NCBI RefSeq assembly: GCF_022538055.1
Contig: NZ_JAKZAM010000011.1
Coordinates: 1-64,000, forward strand
Origin: Cognataquiflexum nitidum
GTDB lineage: Bacteria > Bacteroidota > Bacteroidia > Cytophagales > Cyclobacteriaceae
DNA: 64,000 nt
Direction of reading: 5' to 3'
The notes beneath the pieces were generated by a model. That model was given only the letters and a program-made list of their open reading frames with translations. It had not been told where the DNA came from and did not search any database. This document shows, piece after piece, positions 19,278 to 27,875 of this stretch. Position numbers and translations under genes: made by a program. Position 1 is the first letter of the stretch, and the number at the start of each line of letters is the position of its first letter.

Positions 19278-19454
19278 ATGACAACTGAACAAAAATCTGC
19301 CATCGAACAGGAAATAGACAACCTGAAAGGCACCCTCACCGGCAACATGTTCCAAGACATGGAAGCCCGTGACCAAATCCACAACCTCGAAATGCAACTC
19401 AAAGGCGTGAAGCCTATGGACAGCCATTTTGACTGCATCGGTTGCGGAAGCTGA
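19278..19454 (+). CDS. Small protein with C-terminal CxxC tail
   Basis: 58 aa from the ATG; the longer frame would use TTG two codons upstream. The body is charged and helical (EQKSAIEQEIDNLKGTL...DQIHNLEMQLKG), and the chain ends DCIGCGS, a possible thiol or metal site at the extreme C terminus. I do not recognise a named family but the arrangement looks conserved rather than random. It stands alone, facing the 3' end of the broken toxin gene. Confidence 0.6.
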   Translation: MTTEQKSAIEQEIDNLKGTLTGNMFQDMEARDQIHNLEMQLKGVKPMDSHFDCIGCGS

Positions 19455-19456
19455 TA

Positions 19457-19763
19457 TTATTCTAGATTTAGATTGATAGGGTTTTGTCTGTTGTCCCAAA
19501 AAAGCATCAGATAAACCCTTTTTTTATCCTCATCTATTTTATAAAACAGCGTCGTGTTTTTGTGTAAAAAACCATGTCTGACATTGGGACGTGGTTCAAA
19601 TTTTTTGAAAATATTAGGAGATTTTTGAATTACTTCAATAAAAATTTTCTGTCCTTACAATAAAGACTTCCAATGCTTTTTCGCCAAAAAAATTATATAT
19701 ATAATCGCAAATTTCTCCAAAAGTCAATTTTGCTTTGTTTGTCCAGATAATCTCATAATCCAT
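19457..19763 (-). pseudogene. ParE/RelE-family toxin, frameshifted
   Basis: Not a single open frame. The ATG overlaps the antitoxin stop; frame one reads MDYEIIWTNKAKLTFGEICD and continues to a stop after about 42 codons. The next frame then carries the rest of a ParE-like toxin: EVIQKSPNIFKKFEPRPNVR, HGFLHKNTTLFYKIDEDKK, VYLMLFWDNRQNPINLNLE. Total length 307 nt is 102 codons plus one base, and removing one T from the T5 run (plus-strand A5 at 19640-19644) would join the two halves into a normal toxin of about 101 aa. Either a true inactivating slip or a sequencing error. Confidence 0.82.
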
Positions 19764-19971
19764 ATTTTTCCCAGATCTGATCCATTACCATATTATGCGA
19801 TGAGGTTTTCCCTTCCAAAATTTCTTTTTCAGCGATATCTAGCATTTGGTTGATATAAGTCAATTCACCATCATCAGGGCTTTTTTCGAAGTCATAATCC
19901 TTGCTTTCTAAAAAATCTGTCAGGATTTTTTCTTCCTCTGAGGTTTTGATTTTTACCAAGATGGATTTCAT
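19753..19971 (-). CDS. Antitoxin of a ParE-type toxin-antitoxin pair
   Basis: 72 aa, acidic: MKSILVKIKTSEEEKILTDF, then a DGELTYINQMLDIAEKEI helix. Its stop codon overlaps the start of the frameshifted toxin, the usual antitoxin-first order. Small Bacteroidota antitoxins of this type lack an obvious DNA-binding motif; I cannot name the Pfam family with certainty. The frame is intact although the toxin is broken. Confidence 0.68.
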   Translation of the reverse strand: MKSILVKIKTSEEEKILTDFLESKDYDFEKSPDDGELTYINQMLDIAEKEILEGKTSSHNMVMDQIWEKYGL

Positions 19972-20029
19972 AATTGTAATTTAAACTGAAATGGATTTCA
20001 CTAATACCTGTAATTTGCCAAATAATTTT

Positions 20030-20692
20030 ATGCCAAACAACAGATACTTCGTCCTTTATAAGCCCTTTGGGATCCTTAGCCAATTCAGCGGTGAGGAGGA
20101 TACCTTGAAGAAAGTGGCCAATTTTCCTTCGGAAGTTTACCCTGTCGGTCGCTTGGACAAAGACAGTGAAGGACTCCTCTTAATTACAGATGACAAATCG
20201 CTAAATCACTACCTGCTTGATCCGAAATTCGGTCATCTGAGGTCATATCTTGCCCAAGTGGAGGGAATACCGACTGAGGAGGCGATACGCCACCTCCAGT
20301 CCGGGACTGAAATCAATGTTGACGGAAAGATGTACAAAACCAAAAAAGCCTTTGCCAAAATCCTCACTGAACTTCCATTACTCCCGGATCGAAATCCTCC
20401 GATCAGGTATAGAAAATCTGTGCCCGATTCTTGGATCCAATTGACATTGACCGAAGGAAAAAACAGGCAGGTACGTAAAATGACTGCGGCTGTTGGTTTT
20501 CCAACGCTGCGTTTGGTCAGGTGGTCTATGGAGAATTTGACGATCGAAGGTTTTGCTTCAGGAGAAGTCAGGGAGTTTGAAAAAGAGGAGATTTACAGAA
20601 TGCTTAAAATCAAAACAAATAGGTTTGAAAAGGGGGTTAATTTGGATTCCGGTAAAACTTTTTCCAGACCTTCCGTAAAAAGAAAGAAGTGA
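20030..20692 (+). CDS. RsuA/RluE-family rRNA pseudouridine synthase
   Basis: 220 aa from MPNNRYFVLYKPFG; an upstream in-frame ATG adds 13 residues that look non-homologous. The catalytic motif GRLDKDSEGLLLIT contains the active Asp, and TEGKNRQVRKMTAAVG is the second family motif. There is no N-terminal S4 domain, as in RluE, which makes pseudouridine 2457 in 23S rRNA; the RluE assignment rather than RluF/RsuA rests on that absence. A basic tail (RPSVKRKK) ends the protein. Confidence 0.88.
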   Translation: MPNNRYFVLYKPFGILSQFSGEEDTLKKVANFPSEVYPVGRLDKDSEGLLLITDDKSLNHYLLDPKFGHLRSYLAQVEGIPTEEAIRHLQSGTEINVDGKMYKTKKAFAKILTELPLLPDRNPPIRYRKSVPDSWIQLTLTEGKNRQVRKMTAAVGFPTLRLVRWSMENLTIEGFASGEVREFEKEEIYRMLKIKTNRFEKGVNLDSGKTFSRPSVKRKK

Positions 20693-21063
20693 CCATAACT
20701 GGAATTTACCATACAAGAACTTACTTTTTTGGCCTCAAACCACCTAACCCGGATTGATTCCAATTGTAGCGGTCATTGGCTGTTGACCGTGGTCTATGGA
20801 CTGATTACCATTTATCAATAAGTAAAAAGCATTAATTGGGATAAAGGGTATTTTGTTATAATTTAGCCCGATTATTAGACACAAGACGTGAGACACAAGA
20901 TTCAAGACAGATTTGTCAGAAGTTTAGAATTTGTCTAAGAATCGGGTTGAGCGTGAGTAATATTTCAATTTATATCTACTTTATATCAACCGTATTTCTA
21001 TTTGAAGAATTGGACGATAGACTAATAACCATTATCAAATAACAAATAACAATTTTCCAAAAC
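20693..21063. other. Non-coding gap before moxR
   Basis: About 370 bp without a supportable gene. It contains low-complexity, text-like stretches of the kind frequent between Bacteroidota genes (for example ACAAGACGTGAGACACAAG at 20881-20899). No terminator hairpin or tRNA was seen. Confidence 0.6.
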
Positions 21064-22035
21064 ATGCATCAGCAGAAGATTCAGCAAGTTATAGATGAAG
21101 TAAGAAAAGTGGTCGTGGGACAGGACAGGATGGTCAACAGGCTTTTGATCGGGCTTTTTACCAACGGCCATATTTTGTTGGAAGGTGTGCCGGGATTGGC
21201 AAAGACCCTGACTGTAAATACCCTGGCAAAAGTATTGCACTTAGATTTTAAAAGAATCCAATTTACGCCGGATTTATTGCCATCTGACCTTGTAGGTACG
21301 ATGATTTACAACCAACAGGAGGCAAGTTTCCAGGTTAAAAAAGGGCCGATTTTTTCTAATATCATTTTAGCTGATGAGGTCAACCGTTCTCCGGCAAAGG
21401 TCCAATCCGCACTTTTGGAAGCCATGCAGGAAAAGCAGGTAACCATTGGGGAGACGACTTATCAGTTGGACAGACCTTTTTTGGTGCTTGCCACCCAAAA
21501 CCCTGTGGACCAGGAAGGAACTTATCCGCTACCTGAAGCACAGGTGGATAGGTTTATGATGAAGGTGCACATTGATTATCCTTCCAAAGCGGATGAAATG
21601 GAAGTTATGCGAAGAATGGCCAATATGCATTTCGTTTCTGAAGTAAATGCAGTTCTTTCCAAAGAAGATATTTTTGCGATCCGCGCAATGATCAATGATG
21701 TGAAAATCGCTGAGCCTTTGGAGAACTATATCATTGAATTGGTTTTTGCCACCAGATTCCCTGAAAAGTACGGCTTGAAGGATGAAGCCAAATACATTCA
21801 GTTCGGTGTTTCCCCAAGAGCTAGCATCAACCTCAACCTTGCTGCGAGGGCGATGGCATTTATGGAAGGCCGGGATTATGTACTTCCCGAGGACATCAAA
21901 GCCATAGCAGAAGATGTGCTGAATCACAGGATAATCCTCAATTATGAAGCGGAAGCCGACAATGTGAGCACGCGGGATCTGGTGAAAATTTTCTTGGAAA
22001 AGATTCCTATTAACAAATCCGTAACATTGAAATAA
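21064..22035 (+). CDS. MoxR-family AAA+ ATPase
   Basis: 323 aa. Walker A GVPGLAKTLTV, Walker B NIILADEVNRSPAKVQSALLE with the MoxR-typical EAMQE, sensor LATQNPVDQEGTYPLPEAQ and the lid RASINLNLAARA. MoxR proteins act as chaperone-like ATPases, usually with DUF58 and von Willebrand domain partners encoded next to them. Here no such partner follows; a strong terminator closes the gene, so this copy is an orphan in this window. Confidence 0.93.
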   Translation: MHQQKIQQVIDEVRKVVVGQDRMVNRLLIGLFTNGHILLEGVPGLAKTLTVNTLAKVLHLDFKRIQFTPDLLPSDLVGTMIYNQQEASFQVKKGPIFSNIILADEVNRSPAKVQSALLEAMQEKQVTIGETTYQLDRPFLVLATQNPVDQEGTYPLPEAQVDRFMMKVHIDYPSKADEMEVMRRMANMHFVSEVNAVLSKEDIFAIRAMINDVKIAEPLENYIIELVFATRFPEKYGLKDEAKYIQFGVSPRASINLNLAARAMAFMEGRDYVLPEDIKAIAEDVLNHRIILNYEAEADNVSTRDLVKIFLEKIPINKSVTLK

Positions 22036-22081
22036 TAGAATCCCGATATTTAATTCGGTTTTATTCGATTTAGGCTTTGAG

Positions 22082-22124
22082 CAGCCATTACAATATTAAA
22101 AAATTGTGATGGCTGTCTTTTTTT
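22082..22124 (+). terminator. Rho-independent terminator after moxR
   Basis: Stem CAGCCATTACAAT / ATTGTGATGGCTG (one T-G wobble) with an 8-nt A-rich loop, then a run of seven T. Confidence 0.88.
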
Positions 22125-22163
22125 ATTCTTCCCTTGTTAATGATTTGATAATTTTTGAGAAGC

Positions 22164-22181
22164 TACCAATTAACATTGGTA
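22164..22181. promoter_or_regulatory. Inverted repeat upstream of TonB-receptor operon
   Basis: Perfect 7-bp inverted repeat TACCAAT-TAAC-ATTGGTA located 44 bp before the receptor start codon. Position and symmetry fit an operator for a dimeric regulator; no regulator gene is adjacent. Confidence 0.4.
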
Positions 22182-22225
22182 AGTGAAATTTGTGCCGTTA
22201 AAAATGCTGTACAAATAACACCTAA

Positions 22226-25048
22226 ATGAAAAAAATACTAATTCTATTGAGCCTTTTTTGGGCAGTATCCTCAACCTTGATGGCTCAAACGGCATCAGTA
22301 AAAGGGATAATTTATGATGAGAAGCTAAATGAAACAGTTGTTGGAGCTAACGTTAGAATAGAAGGTACAACTATTGGAGCTGTATCTGATATTGACGGAT
22401 CTTTTGAACTAAAAAATGTTCCTTCTGGACCACAAATTTTAATCGTTTCATTTATTACATATTCCACAGAAAAATTAGAGATTATAGTTCCCCAATCAGG
22501 AAGTATATCTGTAGACGTTAATTTGAAAGAAGACATTTCTGAACTTGATATTGTAACTGTAACTGCTGTAAGAGAAACTGCTTCAGATATCAGCATATTA
22601 AGAGATATCAAAGAAAGCATTCAAGTTGTCAGTGGAATTTCAGCTGAATCAATTAAAAAAACACTTGACAGCGATGCATCTCAAGTGGTAAAAAGAATAC
22701 CGGGAGTAACTGTTGTTCAGGATCGTTTTATTGTAATCAGGGGATTAAACGAAAGGTATAATACGACCCAATTACACAATATCAACACACCAAGTATGGA
22801 ACCTGATGTAAGGTCTTTTTCATTAGATGTTGTTCCGAGTAACATTGTTGATAAGATTCTTATTTACAAAAGTCCTTCTCCTGAATTACCGGGAGATTTT
22901 TCAGGAGGTATGGTAAAAATCTTTACAAAAGGAATTCCTGATGGTACTTCTACAACTCTTGATGTTTCAACAGGATTTAGGCAAGGAACTTCCTTAAGAA
23001 ATTTTAGAGCTGAGGAGAGAAGGAGTAATCATTGGATTGGCTCAAATGATGGAAATAACAATTTACCATCAGGTTTTCCAGAAAGATTGACAAGTTTACC
23101 GGCCAATGAAATAGATCAAGCAGGACGATCACTTCCAAATAATTGGCAAGAACAAACTTATGGGTCAGGGCTTGATTCTAGAGTTGCACTTACCCATTAC
23201 TTCAGAAAGGATATTGGTAAAAAAGGGATGCAGATCGGAAATACTACCAGTGTTCAATATTCTAATTCCAAAACTATTTTTAGTGTAGAGAATAACGCCT
23301 TTGAAGCTTTTGATTTTGGAGAAAACACCCAAAAACTGAGGTATGCTTTTAATGATGTCGAGTTCGGTCAAGAAATTATGAATGGCCTCATATTCAACTG
23401 GGCTTGGAAAATTAATGACAAAAATGTTATCGAACTTAAAAATTTGTATGAGAGATTAACTACATATGATTTTATCGATCGATTTGGAGATCAAGTAGCA
23501 CAGGGTTTCAGACAAAATAACTTTGCTTTTTTCAACGAGTACAGAGGTATTTATTCTGGACAATTGGTAGGAACTCATAAGATTTTTCAGGAAACGGGCA
23601 AAATTGATTGGGCCGGTGGTTATGGCTTGTCATACAATGACCTCCCGGATTACAGAAGATATAGAAAGAATGTTGTTGACTCTGAAACAGGAGAATCAGT
23701 GCTTTTCATTCCAAGAGGTCAGACTCCTGATTTTCTTGGGAAATTTTACTCTAGTATGAGAGAAAATATTTATTCTGCGGCATTCAATTATGAACAAAAG
23801 TTCAATGAAAATAATAGTACTAATTTTAAACCGATTTTAAAAACAGGTTTTTATTTCGAAAATAGGGAAAGAAATTTTGAAGCGAGAAACTTAGGTTACA
23901 GTAGAGGTACTAATTTTGATGAAGATTTAACTCAACTTGAAATTGGAGAGCTTTTTGATGAGAAAAATATAAATAGCGTTACAGGTATTAGGTTGGGTGA
24001 AAATTTTTCAACTAGTAATTTTTATTCCGCAACCAACGAATTAAGAGCTTATTACCTGTCAATGAATATTCCTTTTGGCAAATTCAATTTGTCAGGAGGA
24101 GTTAGAATTGAAGACAATGTCCAGACCCTCAAAAGCCCTGAAAGGTTTCAGGTTGGAACAGACACGCCCCCAATTGAGCCTGTGATTATCGATCAGGTAG
24201 ATATCCTTCCATCTGTTACCTTAGCTTATAATATTAATAACAAAATGGTTTTAAAAGGTGTATATGGCAAAACACTGAATAGACCAGAATTCAGAGAAAT
24301 TGCTCCGTTTGGATTCTTTGATTTTATATTTGATGCCACAGTTACAGGTTACACTTTCCTAAGAAATGCCAGCATTCAAAATTATGACCTTCGATGGGAA
24401 TGGTATCCTAGTTTGACTGAAACAGTATCATTTGCATTTTTTTATAAGGACTTTACTGACCCAATTGAATCATTATACGGGAACTTTGGTAGTGAGCAAT
24501 CCACTTTCCTTTTCAGAAATACCGAAAGGGCTTTTGCAAGAGGAGTGGAAATTGATATCAGAAAGTCAATGGCGAATGTAATTCGGACAAAATTTTTCGG
24601 CAAAGTAAGCACTTTACTAAACGTCTCAATTATAGACAGTGAAGTTACATTAGGTGAGGATCTAGCACAGTTACTTCGGGCAAAAGATAGGCCTCTTCAA
24701 GGTCAATCAAACTTCATTGTCAATACAGGACTTTTTTACGATGATGATTTAAAAGCCCTTCAAATCAATCTTAACTATAATGTGATTGGTAAAAGGATTT
24801 TATTGGTAGGTGCCGGTGCCATTCCTGATACCTATGAAATGCCAAGGAACGTATTAGACCTTTCTGTTCGAAAAGGGCTAACAAAAAAATTGTTTCTAAA
24901 GGCAGGTATCAGAGATATTTTCAATCAAGAGTTTTTATTACTACAGGATGGAAATGAGGATGGGGTTTTCGATAGAAAGAATGACCAGATTTTCAGAAGA
25001 TTCAAACCCGGTAGACAGTATTCATTAGGGCTTTCATACGAATTTTAA
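22226..25048 (+). CDS. TonB-dependent outer-membrane receptor with CarboxypepD_reg-like domain
   Basis: 940 aa. Signal peptide (ends near LMAQT), then a carboxypeptidase-regulatory-like beta domain (about 23-100: SVKGIIYDEKLNETVVGANV, GAVSDIDGSFELKNVPSG), a plug domain (about 130-240: VVKRIPGVTVVQDRFIVIRG, LPGDFSGGMVKIFTK) and a 22-strand type barrel ending in FKPGRQYSLGLSYEF with terminal Phe. It should import a ligand across the outer membrane using TonB energy. It is not followed by SusD but by a beta-helix lipoprotein 24 bp downstream. The coding sequence is visibly richer in A/T than recJ or the flanking core genes. Confidence 0.92.
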   Translation: MKKILILLSLFWAVSSTLMAQTASVKGIIYDEKLNETVVGANVRIEGTTIGAVSDIDGSFELKNVPSGPQILIVSFITYSTEKLEIIVPQSGSISVDVNLKEDISELDIVTVTAVRETASDISILRDIKESIQVVSGISAESIKKTLDSDASQVVKRIPGVTVVQDRFIVIRGLNERYNTTQLHNINTPSMEPDVRSFSLDVVPSNIVDKILIYKSPSPELPGDFSGGMVKIFTKGIPDGTSTTLDVSTGFRQGTSLRNFRAEERRSNHWIGSNDGNNNLPSGFPERLTSLPANEIDQAGRSLPNNWQEQTYGSGLDSRVALTHYFRKDIGKKGMQIGNTTSVQYSNSKTIFSVENNAFEAFDFGENTQKLRYAFNDVEFGQEIMNGLIFNWAWKINDKNVIELKNLYERLTTYDFIDRFGDQVAQGFRQNNFAFFNEYRGIYSGQLVGTHKIFQETGKIDWAGGYGLSYNDLPDYRRYRKNVVDSETGESVLFIPRGQTPDFLGKFYSSMRENIYSAAFNYEQKFNENNSTNFKPILKTGFYFENRERNFEARNLGYSRGTNFDEDLTQLEIGELFDEKNINSVTGIRLGENFSTSNFYSATNELRAYYLSMNIPFGKFNLSGGVRIEDNVQTLKSPERFQVGTDTPPIEPVIIDQVDILPSVTLAYNINNKMVLKGVYGKTLNRPEFREIAPFGFFDFIFDATVTGYTFLRNASIQNYDLRWEWYPSLTETVSFAFFYKDFTDPIESLYGNFGSEQSTFLFRNTERAFARGVEIDIRKSMANVIRTKFFGKVSTLLNVSIIDSEVTLGEDLAQLLRAKDRPLQGQSNFIVNTGLFYDDDLKALQINLNYNVIGKRILLVGAGAIPDTYEMPRNVLDLSVRKGLTKKLFLKAGIRDIFNQEFLLLQDGNEDGVFDRKNDQIFRRFKPGRQYSLGLSYEF

Positions 25049-25072
25049 CAATTAACTTAATTTATTACTATT

Positions 25073-27061
25073 ATGAAAAAAAACAGATTTGGTAGGTTCT
25101 TTGGCGAAAAGCTAGGTCTACTTTCATTAGCCACATTCGTGGCATTTGCTTTCACAGTGATGTCTTGCGGAGAGGATCCTGTGCCAGTTATTGGTGCTCC
25201 TCCAACGGTAACTGCATCTCCTACCTCAGCAGCTGGAGTGATTGGTGCTGCTGTAAGTACTCAAGTAACAATCAGTGCCCCAGAAGGAGCTACCACTTTA
25301 ACTATTTTGAAAAATGGTGCTCCTGATGCTGCCTATCCTCCTGTTTCCTTGTCGGGTACTACCGCAACTTACGCTTTTACCTATACTATTGAATCAACCC
25401 TTTCAGCAGGAAACACGGTTAATTTCACTTTTGTTGCTCAGGATACAAGAGACAGATCTTCGGCTCCAACCACATTCGCGGTAACAGTCTCCGCTAATCC
25501 TCCTAAGGCAAGAGTTCAGGTGGGTGGCGTTTCATTGCTTCCTGGATATGATGAGCATATTGTAGGTGTTGCAGTCGCTGGTCTTGAAGGTACTTATATC
25601 CAAAACAGGAATGTTACTTTAACCGCCGATAAAGATTATTTTCTAATTGGATTTGTGAGAGTAGGTCCAATCCCTACAGCTGGCCAAACTCCACAAAATG
25701 ACGATGGCAGAACTGAAGGTGTTTTGACTATTCAGCCAGGTACCACCGTATTTGGTGATTTGGCAACAAAAGGGACTCTTGTTATTCAAAGAGGTGGAAA
25801 ATTGATCGCTGAAGGCGAGGTTAATAAGCCAATTGTATTTACTTCAATAAGAAGACCAGGTGAAAGAACTCCAGGTGATTGGGGTGGCGTCGTTCTTTGC
25901 GGAAGAGCAAGAAACAATGAAGGGCCTAATGTACAGCTAGAGGGCGGATATGGTGCTTGGCATGGTGGTACAAACGATGCTGATGATAGTGGAGTGATGA
26001 AATATGTTAGAATTGAGTGGGCAGGTATTCCAATCAATCCAAATGAAGAAGTTAATACCCTTACAATGGGTAGCGTGGGTAGAACTACTGAAATCGAGTA
26101 TGTTCAAGCTTCTTTTGGCCTAGATGATCAGTTCGAGTGGTTTGGTGGAACAGTTGATGGTCGTCATTTGATCGCTTATAGAGGTTTGGATGATGACTTT
26201 GATGTTGATTTGGGCCATAGCGGTAACATCCAGTTTGCAATTGGTATCCGTGATGCCAAAGATGCTGACCAGTCTGGTTCCAACGGATTTGAAGTCGACA
26301 ATAACGGTAGTGGTGAATTGAGAGAGCCATTCACTTCATCTGTATTCTCGAATGTAACTATAATTGGTCCTAAGAAATTAAGGGAAACTTCTATCTCATC
26401 CGAATTTCAGCATGGTGCGCAACTTAGAAGAAGCAGCAAATTGAGGATTTATAACTCAATAATTACAGGTTACCCAATGGGTATTTTCATTGATGGTAAT
26501 GGATCTACTTCATTTGCACAAAATGATGAACTTCAATTAAGAAATGTTATCCTTGCAGGTGTTAAAGGCTGGGGAGGTAATGGCTTTGGTAAAGCATTCA
26601 ACGAAAATAGAGCTTGGGACAACCAAAGTGCTATTAACTCGGCTAGTTTTCCTGATTTGCCTGCAGCTGGATTACCTTTCTTAGATGCGAATGGGAATGC
26701 CAGACCAAATCACCCTGGATCTGAACCTAGGGGTCATTCAATAAGATGGACAGTTCAAGCATTTGATGCTAGAGCTTGGTTCAATACTCCTGCATATGGA
26801 AATAAGTTCTTTGGTGCATGGGATGAAATTGGAATCAGCCCATCAGTATTTGATTTGGGTACCCCTACTTTCACGGTAGTAGCTGCGAGTGCTGCTGCAA
26901 CAGGTGGAAAATGGGATAACGTACCTTTTGTACAATCAAGCACTAAAAGTCAGTGGTTTGGAGCTTTTGAGCAAGTTCCTTTTGCAGGTGCATTTGGTAC
27001 TTCTGAAGATTGGACTCAAGGTTGGGCCAATTTCAGCAGAAATACTGTTTACAGAGACTAA
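25073..27061 (+). CDS. Large beta-helix-like lipoprotein, partner of TonB receptor
   Basis: 662 aa. Long signal peptide ending in VMSC, a plausible lipobox, so probably outer-membrane anchored. Residues about 40-140 look like a PKD/Ig-like domain (TVTASPTSAAGVIGAAVSTQ). The rest has parallel beta-helix character: VLTIQPGTTVFGDLATKGT, LVIQRGGKLIAEGEVNKP, VFTSIRRPGERTPGDWGG, and later IYNSIITGYPMGIFIDGNG and LQLRNVILAG. Aromatic and Asp-rich loops (GLDDQFEWFGGTVDGRH) could bind ligand. By position it takes the place SusD holds in SusCD loci. Ligand unknown; no enzyme is visible. Confidence 0.8.
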   Translation: MKKNRFGRFFGEKLGLLSLATFVAFAFTVMSCGEDPVPVIGAPPTVTASPTSAAGVIGAAVSTQVTISAPEGATTLTILKNGAPDAAYPPVSLSGTTATYAFTYTIESTLSAGNTVNFTFVAQDTRDRSSAPTTFAVTVSANPPKARVQVGGVSLLPGYDEHIVGVAVAGLEGTYIQNRNVTLTADKDYFLIGFVRVGPIPTAGQTPQNDDGRTEGVLTIQPGTTVFGDLATKGTLVIQRGGKLIAEGEVNKPIVFTSIRRPGERTPGDWGGVVLCGRARNNEGPNVQLEGGYGAWHGGTNDADDSGVMKYVRIEWAGIPINPNEEVNTLTMGSVGRTTEIEYVQASFGLDDQFEWFGGTVDGRHLIAYRGLDDDFDVDLGHSGNIQFAIGIRDAKDADQSGSNGFEVDNNGSGELREPFTSSVFSNVTIIGPKKLRETSISSEFQHGAQLRRSSKLRIYNSIITGYPMGIFIDGNGSTSFAQNDELQLRNVILAGVKGWGGNGFGKAFNENRAWDNQSAINSASFPDLPAAGLPFLDANGNARPNHPGSEPRGHSIRWTVQAFDARAWFNTPAYGNKFFGAWDEIGISPSVFDLGTPTFTVVAASAAATGGKWDNVPFVQSSTKSQWFGAFEQVPFAGAFGTSEDWTQGWANFSRNTVYRD

Positions 27062-27128
27062 TATTTAAATTTGTAAAACTTAAGGCCAAGTTAGAATTGT
27101 CTAACTTGGCCTTTTAAATTGTTAATGA

Positions 27129-27680
27129 ATGAAGATTTCAATTATTGCCTTTATCGCTATTTTGATTGTAACCCTTAGCTGTAACAGACAACAAAATAAA
27201 TATGATATTGGGAGCTATTATGAAAAGGAAGCTCAAGACACATTGATGGCAAATATTATTACTTATATATATAAGGTCCCAAGAGGAGCTGACCCCAAAA
27301 GAAAGCATGACTTGGAATATAGGTCTCTTTATGTAAAACAACTTGAATCTTTCAAGTTCATTAAATATCACATTGATCTGGAAGATAGTACGCATTTTTT
27401 TTACCTGATAAGACCTGCAAGAAATGTAAGTGGATTTAAAAGGGGCGTACTTGGAAAATTTAAGGTTGATGATTCATTAAACCTTTTGGATTTTGAAGAA
27501 ATAGCCAATACTCCCATGATATCTGAGAAGGAAATTTTAGAAAATGGGGAATACCTTTGGAATGACCTGATGCATTTCGGTAATGTTGATAGATATTTTT
27601 TAAATAAAAAATACATTGAATTTCCTGATGAGAGGTCTAGGTATGATAAAAATACCCATCAATGGACTTATGAAAAATGA
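27129..27680 (+). CDS. Small lipoprotein of unknown function in TonB-receptor locus
   Basis: 183 aa. A short hydrophobic signal ends in TLSC, a good lipobox (Cys near 18). The mature chain is charged and mixed alpha/beta (KQLESFKFIKYHIDLEDST, FFYLIRPARNVSGFKRG, WNDLMHFGNVDRYFLNKKY). I recognise no domain. It lies 67 bp after the beta-helix lipoprotein in the same orientation and shares its A/T-rich composition, so it is probably the third gene of the uptake locus. Confidence 0.65.
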   Translation: MKISIIAFIAILIVTLSCNRQQNKYDIGSYYEKEAQDTLMANIITYIYKVPRGADPKRKHDLEYRSLYVKQLESFKFIKYHIDLEDSTHFFYLIRPARNVSGFKRGVLGKFKVDDSLNLLDFEEIANTPMISEKEILENGEYLWNDLMHFGNVDRYFLNKKYIEFPDERSRYDKNTHQWTYEK

Positions 27681-27832
27681 ACTTTGGAATTAAATGAATT
27701 CATATTTGCATGATTAAATCAAAATCCCTTCAATTTGATAAAAAATACCCTATTTACGGTATTTCATGTTATTTCATCCTTTTGTAAATTTGGATCAAAT
27801 AGCATTTTTCCACGGTTTTTTTGATACGGTTT

Positions 27833-27873
27833 AAGGGGATAATAAAAATTCATTTTTTATCCCCTTATTTTTT
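27833..27873 (+). terminator. Terminator downstream of TonB-receptor operon
   Basis: Stem AAGGGGATAA / TTATCCCCTT around an A/T-rich loop, followed on the plus strand by ATTTTTTT. It lies about 150 bp past the small lipoprotein and just before the convergent receptor's stop, so it may serve both strands. Confidence 0.72.
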
Positions 27874-27875
27874 TG

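Noticed and set aside
19457..19763. Programmed frameshift producing the toxin
   Set aside because: No slippery heptamer with a following stem was evident; a single-base gain in a T5 run explains the sequence more simply.
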